NCBI GenBank assembly: GCA_009839405.1
Contig: VXPR01000110.1
Span: 1-21,620 of the forward strand
Source: Gammaproteobacteria bacterium
Lineage (GTDB): Bacteria; Pseudomonadota; Gammaproteobacteria; Pseudomonadales; Azotimanducaceae
Direction of reading: 5' to 3'
Length of the DNA: 21,620 bases
Shown: positions 7,584 to 16,448 of the stretch, in pieces
Numbering within the stretch: the stretch's first letter is position 1
Layout of the letters: each line of letters begins with the position of its first letter
Made by a program: the position numbers and the translations under genes
Notes under the pieces: generated by a model
Seen by the model: the letters and a program-made list of their open reading frames with translations, nothing else
Told to the model about the DNA's origin: nothing
The model's database searches: none

Positions 7584-7612
7584 TTGATTCGCCCAAGCAT
7601 CGATGTTGTCAA
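7584..7612 (-). promoter_or_regulatory. Possible promoter of the toxin-antitoxin operon
   Basis: On the minus strand a perfect TTGACA (7612-7607) lies upstream of the toxin ATG at 7580. At 17 nt spacing there is only a poor -10 match (AATCAA, 7589-7584), and the resulting leader would be nearly absent. Offered as a candidate on the strength of the -35 element alone. Confidence 0.25.
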
Positions 7613-7817
7613 TTCTGACGACGAAGGCTAGCGCCCAACGTGCAACCTGTCTACTGCGCACCAGCAGCGACAGACGTACACCCCTTGTTGGGGCATCCAA
7701 CCAAGAGACGCCTTGCGGGCGTTGCCCGGCGGGATGCCCTCGCCCCAAAAGGCCCGTGCCGTACGAAGCGTGCTGTCGGCGAGACGGAACGCGGCAGTGG
7801 GATAGCCTTTACGTGGC

Positions 7818-7858
7818 TATACTCGCCTCATGGAGCCACCCCGGTGCCATCGGGAGGA
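7818..7858 (+). promoter_or_regulatory. Candidate -10 box and ribosome binding site for the protease-gspC-gspD operon
   Basis: TATACT at 7818-7823 resembles a sigma-70 -10 box, but no clear -35 element lies at the expected distance. GGGAGGA at 7852-7858 is a good Shine-Dalgarno sequence 7 nt before the ATG at 7866. This combination decides the start: an in-frame ATG at 7830 has no such site and would sit near the transcription start. The rest of the 7581-7865 spacer shows no gene. Confidence 0.45.
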
Positions 7859-7865
7859 CCGTCCC

Positions 7866-10800
7866 ATGCGCAAGGCCTTTGCCGGCTTGGCCGGGCTCGC
7901 CCTCGTGGCGATGTTCGTGCTCTTGGTTTCCCGCGAGGAGCCAGTTGAGGAGCCGCTTGGGACCGGCGCCGAGTTGCCCCGCGCTGAAGCACCACCCGTA
8001 TCTGAGGCAGGCTCTACGTCACAGCACGTGCCTCCGACGGTGGACCCTGCGCCACAGCCGCCCGTTGGCCATGCGTACGCTGGCTTCAGCGGCGAGATGC
8101 GCATGGCACCTTTACCGGAAACCACTGTCATGCCGATGGTTCGAGCGGAGTGGCTCGAACCCGCAGCGGGCACGGCATTGCTTGCGGCGCAAGCGAAGGC
8201 GGCCGGGCGTGACTGGACCTTCGCTTGGCTGCAGCGGGGTTCTCTCGGGCCCGCCGACGACCTCAGCGAACGGCTCCATGAATTGGGAGCGCACGTGCTC
8301 GGTGACGTCGGTGCCTATGCTCGGTTGCGCATTCCTGCTGATGCGGACAGCCTGCATGCCATCGCGTCCCTGCCCGATGTAATCGGCCTCGGCGCACCGC
8401 CGCCCGATGCAAAGGTGGACGCGCAGTTCCTCACGCACGCCGCCGGGCGGCCGGCGAGCGAGCGTGTCGATGTGAGCATCACGTTGATGCCCGACGACGA
8501 GGATGGACGTTGGCGGCGGGAACTTACAGGGCTCGGCGTTGCCGTCGGGCGGTGGGACGCAACCTTGCGCACGGTGGCGGCGAGTGTGCCATTCGCGGCG
8601 CTTGAGGTGTTGGCAAGCCGAGATTTCGTCCTCGCCGTCGAGCCGGTAGCGACCATCCGCGCCGGGCATGCCAGCGCCGTGCCGGTCATGGGCGCGGATG
8701 CGTTGCGCCGATACAACCCGGGCACCGGGCGGTTCACCGGCACCACCGGCGCGCGCATTCCCATTGGCGTCATGGACACGGGGCTCAACGTCCGCCACCG
8801 CGACATTGGCGAAGGCCGGGCCAGCATCTGCGGCGCGAGTTTCGCCCAGCCGCTGTTCGGCGCCGGCGGGCGCGAGGACTTCGATCTTTGGCTGGACCTC
8901 GGTCTGCACGGCACCCACGTCACCGGCACCCTGGCCGGCAGCGGCTTCAACGATCCGTTGCACGCCGGGATCGCGCCCGGGGTGCGCCACATCCGTTTCG
9001 CCAAGGTACTTTCGCAACGCGGCTTCGGCACCGACGAAGGCGTACGGCAGGCGATGGATTTCCTGGCCGCGCCGTCATCGTGCGAGCGGGCCGGAGTGGT
9101 CTCGGCGTCTGCACGGGCGCTGCTCGTCAACATGAGCCTTGGCGAAACCTCGTTGCAGCACACCGGACGCGGGGTAGGCGAACGCAAGCTCGACTCCACC
9201 GTTTGGACCCATCGCCAGCTCTACGTCGTGGCGCAGGCCAACGCCAACATCTTTGGCTTCTCCAACTATGCCGCAGCCAAGAACTCCCTTGCCGTGGGTG
9301 CCACGTTTGACACCGGCACCATCGCTCCGTTCAGCAGCCACGGCCCCACCGCCGACGGGCGCTTGGCTCCCAACGTGGTCGGAACCGGAGTCGGCGTCAG
9401 TTCCGCGTTGGGCGGTGGTCGCACGGATGGCTACATCGACCTCAGCGGTACAAGCATGGCCTCGCCGGCCGTGGCCGGTGTCGCGGCCCTGCTGCTCGAC
9501 TCGGCACCCGATTTTCGGCGCCAGCCGGCGCTAGCCCGAGCCCGGCTCATGGCGAGCGCGGTCAAACCGGACGCCTTCCTTGCCGCGCCCGAAGCCTTTG
9601 CGGCGGACAACAGCGAGGGCCCTGGGCCGCTGCAGCACATCTATGGACTCGGCCTCGTCTCCGCAGCCGCCACGGTGCTGCAGCACGAAGCCGAGGGTGG
9701 CTGGACCACCGGCAGCGCCGTGAGCACCTTCCAGGACGACGCCGGCTACGCCTATCAGGACATCGACGTGCCGGAGGGCACCAGCCGCCTCGACGTCGTG
9801 CTGACGTGGGACGAGCAACCAGCCGACACCATCACCGAAGCCGTGCTGAGCGATCTCGACCTCTGGCTGGACGAAGGCTCAGACTGCGGTGAGGGGGCCT
9901 GCGGCGAACACGCATCGCGCTCACGCATCGACAACGTGGAATGGCTGCTCGTGCGCGATCCGGTGCCAGGTCGCCACCGCATCAAGATCGTGCCGGAGCG
10001 CATCTATGGCCAACCACCCCGCGCCGCAGTCGCCTGGACGGCGATTCGGGGCGACTCGACCCCAACCCTCGGCGTCGAGGCCGGCACCCCCCGCAGTCGC
10101 CCCGACGGCAGCGTGGAGATGGACTTGGCAGTTACCAGCACGGGTTACATCGCCGCCGGCACCATGCTTCGCCTCGGCTGCCGCGCCCTTGCCGAGGATT
10201 CGGATGTGTGCGAGCGCTATGTCGACGCCTGGCCGCCGGGCGGGAACATCGTGCGTGCCGACCTCTCCCGCCCGATCGAGCCGAGACCCATGCACCATGG
10301 CCTGTCGCTCGGCGAAGTCACCGCGGGCGAAGCGCAACTGGTCACGCTGCGCCTGCCAGCCACCGCCGACCCGCATCGGCTGCACTTCACGGCAAGCGGC
10401 TGGAACGCCATCACGGGGCACACGAGTGTGGAATTCGGCGTCATGGACGGTGCCCTGCCGGCGGCAACTCCTCCGGCCAACGATGCGTTTGCCAATGCCA
10501 CGCCTCTGACGCAAGAGTCCGGTGCACGCGGCATCGACCTCTTGGCTGCTTCAAGAGAACCGGCCGAGCCTGAGTCCCGCAGCGCCACGCGCAGCGTGTG
10601 GTTCTCGTGGCGGCCACCGGTGCCGGGCCTGCACGTTTTTGGCGTCAGAGGCGCGGACGACGAAGACAGTGGCGAAGTCCGCATCGACGTCTTCCGCAAT
10701 GGTGCATTGGCGACCCTCGAGCACGTCGCCGGTCGGGAACGATCCCTCACGTTTCAGCCCGGGGGCGGGATCGACTATCGGGTGCGCATCTCCACCGAGT

Positions 10801-13310
10801 CATACGACGTGACGCCGCAGACACTGCGTTGGGGGCCGCGAGAACGGCCCGCGAACGATGACTTCAAGAGCAGTCAGCGCATCGCCGGCGCGAGCGGGAG
10901 TGTGGCCGGCGACAATCGCGGCGCGACGCTCGAACCGCACGAGTTCTTCGGCAGCCACTCCACCACCGCCTGGTATCGCTGGCGGGCGCCCGAAGACGGC
11001 TATTTCGCTTTCTCGGTGGATGAACCGCTGCGCGTGTTTGCCTTCACGGGAAGGAACATCCGCGCACTGCGCCGGGTTTCGCATTACGCGGCCAGCGCGT
11101 TCGGTCGCGGCAATGGCGCGACCTCGGGGTTCATCGGCATCGTCGCCGGTGAAGGGGGCGATGCGATCTTTCCCGTTGCGGCGGGCGAGACCTACCGCGT
11201 CGCCGTGGTGGCACGCGGCGCGGAATCCTCAGGTAGCCCCTATTCCCTGACCTGGGCCCCAGCCACCGAAGAGCAACTCGCAACCCTCGCCGACAACGAC
11301 GCCTTCGCCGGGGCGGCGTCCCTCGCTGGCAAAGAGGGCGACGCCGTGGCAACCAGCGGCGGTCGCACCGTAGAACCGAACGAACCGAGCGCGTCCGGCA
11401 CCGGCACGGTCTGGTGGCAGTGGGAGGCACCGGGCGATGGCCCCTTCACGTGGCGCTTTGGCGGCATCGGCGCCAACGCCATGTCGCTGGCCTTCTTCAC
11501 CGGCGACTCGCTCGACGATCTGGAAGTCATCGCCGGCGGTTCGGAAGTGGTGCTCGATGCCGCGGCCGGCCAGCGACTCTGGATCGCGGCCGGCCAACGT
11601 GCCGACTCGATGTTCTCGGATGCCGGCGACGCGGCGATCGAGTGGGGGCCAACCCCGGCCAACGACCGCCCTGCCACCGCCTTTGTCCTCGCAACCGGCG
11701 GCGCCATGGCGTCGAGCCGTCACGCCACCAGTTCCGCAGACGAACCCGCCACTCTTGCCGGCGATGCTTCGCTGTGGTGGAAGTGGACCGCCGTCGAAGA
11801 CGGCTGGCAGCGGTTTGCGCTCAGAGGTCACGACGCGTCCCACATCGTTGCCGTCTATGGCCGCGACGCGACCGGCGCCCTCGAACTCATCGCCACCAGC
11901 GACCGTTCGTTCCTGCTGTCGGGACGAGCCGAAGCCCGGGTCCTCGCGAGCGCGGGCCAAGAGTATTGGGTTCAAGTGGCGGTGCGCAGCGGCTCCGAAC
12001 GGGGCGACTTCGAACTCGCCACAGGGCCGAGCACGGCACCGGCGTGGCTGCGCATCGCCAGCGCCCTCAGCGATGGCGACATGCGCCCCGACGGCAGCTA
12101 CACGGAACTGCGCAATCTGGGCGACATCGCCATCAACGACTCCGGCACCCGCCTGTTTGTGAACACCAAGGACTCGCTCAGGCTTTTCGACCGCGACGCA
12201 GCCACGGGGGCCGTCACGACGGCTGGAGAGGTGGTGCATCCGCCGGCCGATGAAGAGGTGGACAATGGCGATGGAGCGATGGCGGAGTCCGAGAGCGCGG
12301 TGCTGTTCGAGAACGACCGCCTGCTGCATTGGGTGGCCGCGCACCAGGCGCTCTATGCCTTTGGCGTGGGCGGGGTTGCGCTCGCCTACCGCGAAACGGA
12401 TGGCGATGCGACCGATGTCGAAGTCTGCGACGTGCAACTCGGAGAGGACTTCCCGCTCTCGGGCGACACCACGCCGAAGCGAGTCCTTACGGACCCATCC
12501 GGCAGCTTCCTGTACCTCTTTGGCAACGCGCCACTCAACAACGAGGGCGCCCTGGCCGTGCTCGCCATCGACGAGCCATGTAGCCCGTCGCTGGTGCAGG
12601 GGATGACGGCGGCGGCGGACGACGACAGCGTCAGTTCCGACCGCGAGTTGATGGGGCTCCGCGACGCGACGCTCTCCGCCGACGGGTCGCACATCTATGC
12701 CCTCACCGACCAAGCCCTGGTCACCCTCAGCCGCGACCCGGAAACCGGCGAACTCGCCGTCGTCTCGAACATCGACCTGAACGAACTCACCGGCTCCAAC
12801 GCGGACCCCTTCTTCAGCTTCCTGAGCATGACTTCGGTGATCTTGGACGCCAGCGGCGACTATCTCTTCGCCATCGGCGACGGCCTGCCGCTGGTGCTGG
12901 CGTTCGACGTGGCGACAGAACCGGCGACGCCGGCCTTGCTTGCCTCAACCGCATCGGACGCAGACGACCCGTTCGAGCAACTGTTTCCGGTGCCCTCGCA
13001 CGTGTATCGACCGTTCTTCCTGTTCGAGTGCAGCGCCGTCGGCCAACACCAGAGCCTCACCGCCATCGACGCCGCGTGCTTCAACGCCATATTCGTGGCA
13101 AGGTGGGATGCGGACAGCGAGCAATTGCTGCTGAGCGACTACTTTGGCTTTCTGCAGCCGGACCGCTTCGGCACCGAGCTTCCCTCGGGAGGACCGCCGC
13201 GCGGGGTGCAAAGTGCCGACGGCAGCCACATCTATGTCATCCAGCGAGGCAAGATTGGCTCACTCATCACCCTGGAACGAGCCGAGAGCATGACTGATGC
13301 CCCGGATTAG
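7866..13310 (+). CDS. Giant S8 subtilisin-family protease with W-x-W modules and a C-terminal beta-propeller-like region
   Basis: Predicted exported serine protease of 1814 residues. Residues 4-22 are hydrophobic (FAGLAGLALVAMFVLLVS), a signal peptide or anchor. Two propeptide-like units follow at about 60-285 (YARLRIPADADSLHAIASL, then LRTVAASVPFAALEVLASRD). The S8 triad is complete: D304 in GVMDTGLN, H348 in GLHGTHVTG, S530 in DLSGTSMASPAVAG; N459 in AQANAN probably forms the oxyanion hole. A KP-43-like beta domain lies at about 630-735 (LSDLDLWLDEGSD, RIDNVEWLL), then a beta region to about 865. Four modules begin near 870, 995, 1141 and 1264, each with (P)AND and an [ST]-x-W-[FWY]-x-W motif. 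Residues from about 1400 to 1800 hold repeated LS-ADGSHIYAL-type blades, as in YVTN/lactonase-like propellers. Start chosen by GGGAGGA. The stop overlaps gspC by 14 nt. I infer it is secreted by the neighbouring type II system; substrate unknown. Confidence 0.9.
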   Translation: MRKAFAGLAGLALVAMFVLLVSREEPVEEPLGTGAELPRAEAPPVSEAGSTSQHVPPTVDPAPQPPVGHAYAGFSGEMRMAPLPETTVMPMVRAEWLEPAAGTALLAAQAKAAGRDWTFAWLQRGSLGPADDLSERLHELGAHVLGDVGAYARLRIPADADSLHAIASLPDVIGLGAPPPDAKVDAQFLTHAAGRPASERVDVSITLMPDDEDGRWRRELTGLGVAVGRWDATLRTVAASVPFAALEVLASRDFVLAVEPVATIRAGHASAVPVMGADALRRYNPGTGRFTGTTGARIPIGVMDTGLNVRHRDIGEGRASICGASFAQPLFGAGGREDFDLWLDLGLHGTHVTGTLAGSGFNDPLHAGIAPGVRHIRFAKVLSQRGFGTDEGVRQAMDFLAAPSSCERAGVVSASARALLVNMSLGETSLQHTGRGVGERKLDSTVWTHRQLYVVAQANANIFGFSNYAAAKNSLAVGATFDTGTIAPFSSHGPTADGRLAPNVVGTGVGVSSALGGGRTDGYIDLSGTSMASPAVAGVAALLLDSAPDFRRQPALARARLMASAVKPDAFLAAPEAFAADNSEGPGPLQHIYGLGLVSAAATVLQHEAEGGWTTGSAVSTFQDDAGYAYQDIDVPEGTSRLDVVLTWDEQPADTITEAVLSDLDLWLDEGSDCGEGACGEHASRSRIDNVEWLLVRDPVPGRHRIKIVPERIYGQPPRAAVAWTAIRGDSTPTLGVEAGTPRSRPDGSVEMDLAVTSTGYIAAGTMLRLGCRALAEDSDVCERYVDAWPPGGNIVRADLSRPIEPRPMHHGLSLGEVTAGEAQLVTLRLPATADPHRLHFTASGWNAITGHTSVEFGVMDGALPAATPPANDAFANATPLTQESGARGIDLLAASREPAEPESRSATRSVWFSWRPPVPGLHVFGVRGADDEDSGEVRIDVFRNGALATLEHVAGRERSLTFQPGGGIDYRVRISTESYDVTPQTLRWGPRERPANDDFKSSQRIAGASGSVAGDNRGATLEPHEFFGSHSTTAWYRWRAPEDGYFAFSVDEPLRVFAFTGRNIRALRRVSHYAASAFGRGNGATSGFIGIVAGEGGDAIFPVAAGETYRVAVVARGAESSGSPYSLTWAPATEEQLATLADNDAFAGAASLAGKEGDAVATSGGRTVEPNEPSASGTGTVWWQWEAPGDGPFTWRFGGIGANAMSLAFFTGDSLDDLEVIAGGSEVVLDAAAGQRLWIAAGQRADSMFSDAGDAAIEWGPTPANDRPATAFVLATGGAMASSRHATSSADEPATLAGDASLWWKWTAVEDGWQRFALRGHDASHIVAVYGRDATGALELIATSDRSFLLSGRAEARVLASAGQEYWVQVAVRSGSERGDFELATGPSTAPAWLRIASALSDGDMRPDGSYTELRNLGDIAINDSGTRLFVNTKDSLRLFDRDAATGAVTTAGEVVHPPADEEVDNGDGAMAESESAVLFENDRLLHWVAAHQALYAFGVGGVALAYRETDGDATDVEVCDVQLGEDFPLSGDTTPKRVLTDPSGSFLYLFGNAPLNNEGALAVLAIDEPCSPSLVQGMTAAADDDSVSSDRELMGLRDATLSADGSHIYALTDQALVTLSRDPETGELAVVSNIDLNELTGSNADPFFSFLSMTSVILDASGDYLFAIGDGLPLVLAFDVATEPATPALLASTASDADDPFEQLFPVPSHVYRPFFLFECSAVGQHQSLTAIDAACFNAIFVARWDADSEQLLLSDYFGFLQPDRFGTELPSGGPPRGVQSADGSHIYVIQRGKIGSLITLERAESMTDAPD
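10473..12030 (+). repeat. Four tandem extracellular modules within the protease (protein-level repeats)
   Basis: Four diverged modules of about 125-145 residues begin PANDAFANATPL (10473), PANDDFKSSQRI (10848), DNDAFAGAASLAG (11292) and PANDRPATAFVL (11655). Each carries a tryptophan pair: SVWFSWRPPVPG, TAWYRWRAPEDG, TVWWQWEAPGDG and SLWWKWTAVEDG. Each ends in a tract like YRVAVVARG or YWVQVAVRSG. The modules are diverged at DNA level, so they are old duplications. Such modules are common in large secreted bacterial proteins and are thought to be binding or spacer domains. Confidence 0.85.
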
Positions 13311-14196
13311 TGCATGGCAGGGGCGCCCAGCGTCGCTCGGTTCTGCAGTGCCCATCGGCGCACAGGTGCTCGTCGTGGTCGCCATCGCCTGGGTGGTGGC
13401 CGACACGGCGACGTTCTTGCTGGCGGGGCCGGCGGACCTGCCCGTGTCCGCGCTCCAACCCGGCGCTGGCACCCAGCAAGAGGTGTATCCGGCCTCCGAG
13501 ATCGCCTCTTGGGAGATTTTCGGTAGCGCCCAGGCCGAGACCGGCAGTGCTGCCGCAACGGCAGCGACCGAAGGCCTCGCCACCACCGCCCTTTCGCTCG
13601 TGCTCGTGGGGGTCTTCGCCGCCGACGAGACGCAGGCATCGGCGGCATTGATCGCGCAACCAAATCGCAAGGCGAAGCGCTACCGCATCGGCGACCGCCT
13701 GCCGGGACGCGCAACGCTGGAAGCGGTGTATCGCGATCGGGTAGTAATCCGCCGTGGCGGCGTCCGCGAACTGATCCGCTTTCCCGAACCGAAAGAACGC
13801 TTCGCGGAGGCGTCGCCGAGCACCGACCACAGGGCAGCGCCGGACTCGCCAGCCGCAACTCCCACCGTCGAGCGTTCCTCGGCGGCTCCGTCTCAGCCGC
13901 CGTCACCGCGTCCACCGATGCCAGAGGGGGACCCCGCCAGCATCCTCTACGACGCGGGGCTCACGCCGGTGAAACCAGGCGCCGCCGAAGGCTATGCACT
14001 TGGCGAGCTCGCCGACAACCCCGTGCTGCGGCAAGCTGGCCTGCGTCCGGGCGACCGTATCCTCTCGGTGAACGGACGTGCCGTCGGCAATGTCGAACTC
14101 GATCAGGCGGAGTTCGCCAGCGTCGTGGGCGCCGGGACGGCTCGGATCGAAGTCCAGCGGGGCGGACGCCGGTGGTTCGTCACGGTGTCGATGTAG
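13297..14196 (+). CDS. gspC: Type II secretion system protein C (GspC), inner-membrane/periplasmic connector with PDZ-like domain
   Basis: GspC links the inner-membrane platform to the GspD secretin and helps select substrates. The protein has 299 residues. A membrane span lies at about 23-43 (VLVVVAIAWVVADTATFLLA) after a short cytoplasmic N-terminus. A homology-region domain covers about 65-165 (EIASWEIFGSAQ, LSLVLVGVFAAD, YRIGDRLPGRATLEAVYRD, RGGVRELIRFP). A Pro/Ser-rich linker covers about 170-210, and a PDZ-like domain about 210-299 (LRPGDRILSVNGRAVGN). This is the standard GspC layout. The ATG lies inside the 3' end of the protease gene (14-nt overlap), so translation is probably coupled. 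gspD starts 16 nt after the stop. No gspE-M follows. Confidence 0.92.
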   Translation: MPRISAWQGRPASLGSAVPIGAQVLVVVAIAWVVADTATFLLAGPADLPVSALQPGAGTQQEVYPASEIASWEIFGSAQAETGSAAATAATEGLATTALSLVLVGVFAADETQASAALIAQPNRKAKRYRIGDRLPGRATLEAVYRDRVVIRRGGVRELIRFPEPKERFAEASPSTDHRAAPDSPAATPTVERSSAAPSQPPSPRPPMPEGDPASILYDAGLTPVKPGAAEGYALGELADNPVLRQAGLRPGDRILSVNGRAVGNVELDQAEFASVVGAGTARIEVQRGGRRWFVTVSM

Positions 14197-14212
14197 TCGC
14201 AAGACGGCCAAA

Positions 14213-16102
14213 ATGACAAGGAATTTCGTGCAGAACAACCTGGTGAAACTCGGCTGCGCGGCCGCTGCCCTGGTGCTCTTTGCGAGCGCATGGGCCGAAC
14301 CGCAGGAATGGCGCATCAACATTCAGGACGGCGGCCTGCTCGAGTTCGTGCAGCAGGTGGCGGAGATCACCGACAAGGACATTGTCGTCGATCCCCGCGT
14401 GCGCCAGGCCAACAACGTCACCGTCGTCAGCAACACGGCGCTCGATCGCGAGGGCGTGTTCGAGCTCTTCCTCTCGGTGCTGCGGGTGCATGGCTACACC
14501 CTTTCCCGTGCCGGCGATGTGTACACCGTTGTGCAGAACACCGTCGGCAAGCAGATGGGCGGGGGCATCGAGTCCGACAGCGCCGCGCCGGATGAAATCA
14601 TCACGGAGGTGATCGGCGTCAACCACATTCTCGCAACGGACGTGGTGAAGACCTTGCGGCCGCTGATTCCCCAATACGCCCACATCGCCGCCTTGGAATC
14701 GGCCAACGTCGTCATCATCAGCGACCACGCCCACAACATCCGGCGCCTTCTGACCATCATCGAGCAGACCGACCTGCCGGGCACCGAGATCATCATCGTG
14801 GTGCCGCTCGAACACGCGTGGGCCGGCACAGTGGCGAGACTGTTGCAGGAACTGGCCCCCGCCAGCCTCGGTTCCGCCGCCCAAGGCCCCACGAGCGTGC
14901 AGATCGTCGCCAACGAGGGCAACAACACTCTGGTGCTGCGCGGCAAGGAGAAACCGCTCCGGCGCGTCGAGGCCATCATCCGCCAGCTCGATCAGCCCGA
15001 CACCGCGAGTGGCGGCACACAGGTGATCCAGCTCGACCATGCCGATGCGACCGAGGTGGCGGAGATGCTGAACGCGCTCGCCTCCGCAACCCCCGGCACC
15101 AACGACGAGCCGGCGCCCTCCGTGCACGCCTACGAGTCGCTCAACGCCGTGGTGGCGCGGGGGGATCCTTCGTTCGTCAACGACTTGCGCGGCATCATCA
15201 GTCAGCTCGATGCGCCTCGAGGACAGGTGCTGATCGAGGTGGCGGTGGTGGAAGTGTCAGCGGATGCCAACAACAGCCTGGGCATCGAGCTTGCCGCTGG
15301 CGACCCCACCGGCGCCTCGACGCCGCTCATCACCACGACCTTGAACGGCATCATCGGTGAGCTGCTCACCCGGCTCGCGTCCAGCGACGAAGCCATCAAT
15401 CCCGCCATCGCCGCTGCCGCCGCCGGTTCGCCAACCCTTGCGCTTACGCGACTGGACCCGGACAAGGTCTCCTTCGGCGCCATCGTCAACGCCTTGGCCG
15501 TGGATGCCAACGCCGATCTACTCTCGACGCCAAGCGTGCTGACCCTGGACAACGAGGAGGCGCAAATCACTGTAGGCCAGGAAGTGCCCATCGTCACCGG
15601 CGCCTTCACCACCACCAGCGACGGCGCCAGCAACCCCTTCACCACGGTGTCGCGCAAGGACGTGGGGATCGACCTTTCCGTGACGCCGCACATCCACGGT
15701 CAGTCGCTGCGGCTTGAACTCGTGCAGGAAGTCTCAAATGTGGTGGACACGGCGCTCGAGGGCTTCACCGACATCGTCACCAACAAGCGCAAGCTGACCA
15801 ACACCATCTTGGTGGACGACCGCCAGACGATCGTCTTGGGCGGCCTGATTCAGGACGATCAGCGCAACACCTTGCGCAAGGTGCCGGTGCTGGGCGACAT
15901 CCCGGTGGCCGGCGCCCTCTTCCGCAGCTCCACCAACGTCCGCATCAAGCGCCACCTGCTGTTTTTCCTGCGCCCGACCATCCAGCGCACGCCCCAGGAC
16001 CTCAGCGACATCACCGACGCGAAGTACGACGGCATCCTGGACCTGCGCGTCGATGCTGCAGAGGCGCCGCAAAACGCCGAGGGCCTTTTCCAAGGTCGGT
16101 AG
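14213..16102 (+). CDS. gspD: Type II secretion system secretin GspD
   Basis: GspD forms the multimeric outer-membrane channel through which folded proteins leave the cell. The protein has 629 residues. A signal peptide covers 1-28 (CAAAALVLFASAWA, cleavage after AWA). An N0 domain follows at about 30-105 (INIQDGGLLEFVQQVAEITD, KDIVVDPRV), then N1-N3 ring domains at about 120-380 (NHILATDVVKTLRPLIPQYA, VVIISDHAHNIRRLL, VQIVANEGNNTLVLRG). The secretin domain runs from about 385 to 595, with QVLIEVAVVEVSADANNSLG, VPIVTGAF near 458, and the signature VSRKDVGIDLSVTPHIHG. It ends with LFFLRPTIQRTPQ. No long C-terminal S-domain is seen, so the mode of pilotin docking is unclear. The ATG at 14213 is chosen over upstream in-frame codons because it gives a proper signal peptide and sits directly behind gspC. 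Confidence 0.96.
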   Translation: MTRNFVQNNLVKLGCAAAALVLFASAWAEPQEWRINIQDGGLLEFVQQVAEITDKDIVVDPRVRQANNVTVVSNTALDREGVFELFLSVLRVHGYTLSRAGDVYTVVQNTVGKQMGGGIESDSAAPDEIITEVIGVNHILATDVVKTLRPLIPQYAHIAALESANVVIISDHAHNIRRLLTIIEQTDLPGTEIIIVVPLEHAWAGTVARLLQELAPASLGSAAQGPTSVQIVANEGNNTLVLRGKEKPLRRVEAIIRQLDQPDTASGGTQVIQLDHADATEVAEMLNALASATPGTNDEPAPSVHAYESLNAVVARGDPSFVNDLRGIISQLDAPRGQVLIEVAVVEVSADANNSLGIELAAGDPTGASTPLITTTLNGIIGELLTRLASSDEAINPAIAAAAAGSPTLALTRLDPDKVSFGAIVNALAVDANADLLSTPSVLTLDNEEAQITVGQEVPIVTGAFTTTSDGASNPFTTVSRKDVGIDLSVTPHIHGQSLRLELVQEVSNVVDTALEGFTDIVTNKRKLTNTILVDDRQTIVLGGLIQDDQRNTLRKVPVLGDIPVAGALFRSSTNVRIKRHLLFFLRPTIQRTPQDLSDITDAKYDGILDLRVDAAEAPQNAEGLFQGR

Positions 16103-16448
16103 CAGGCAAGTCGGACTTCGCGGAAAGAGGTTTCCAGCGCGGCGGGGATGCCGGGCCGCTGACGGCAGGGAACAGGGCCGCTTGACTGCCACCGACAGGC
16201 CGTCTCGCGGGGAGAGGGCTGGTTGCGCCTTCGGGCCCTTGGTTGCTTCGCCTTCCGCGCGAGGAGCGTGACAGGTCCTCGCTCCGAGTGGCGTGTGGGA
16301 CCGCGGCATCCAGCCGGCACGTTGGTGTTGAGTCGGCTTCGAGACGCTACCGTTGGAAATCAACGTCTTACGAGAACTTGCTCCATGCGAGGGACAGGAC
16401 GCCTGGCCGCCTGCCACCGAAGGTGCGTGCGCCTGTTAGTCTGCCGCC
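16103..16448. other. 346-bp spacer between gspD and plsB
   Basis: No convincing gene or RNA is seen. It holds a small hairpin after gspD (GGAAA 16122-16126 with TTTCC 16131-16135, no T-run) and copy A of the dispersed repeat. The 108 bases between the repeat and the plsB ATG should contain the plsB promoter, but I see no clear -35/-10 pair. Confidence 0.5.
16192..16340 (+). repeat. Intergenic direct repeat, copy A (upstream of plsB)
   Basis: About 149 bp aligned almost end to end with copy B at 18841-18989, in the same orientation. Perfectly shared blocks include CGTCTCGCGGGGAG at the left, a 20-nt block at 16236-16255 (CCCTTGGTTGCTTCGCCTTC), GAGGAGCGTGAC near 16261, and a 19-nt block at 16313-16331 (GCCGGCACGTTGGTGTTGA). 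Between blocks the copies differ by substitutions and short indels, so they are homologous but not recent. No open frame is kept in both. It could be a non-autonomous mobile element or a lineage-specific intergenic repeat. Confidence 0.88.

Noticed and set aside
7629..7690. Integron attC site next to the toxin-antitoxin pair
   Set aside because: GCCCAAC fits one core half-site, but no matching GTTRRRY partner lies at a suitable distance; the nearby GTTGGGG fails the last position.
7620..7800. Possible third, inverted copy of the plsB-flanking repeat
   Set aside because: Short matches (CCGTCTCGC, CTTGGTTG, GCACGTTGG on the minus strand) occur in the right order, but the spacings differ greatly and the sequence between them does not align.
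7603..8382. Plus-strand frame overlapping the protease start
   Set aside because: Cys/Arg/Pro-rich shadow of the protease N-terminus in another frame; no ribosome site or recognisable motif.
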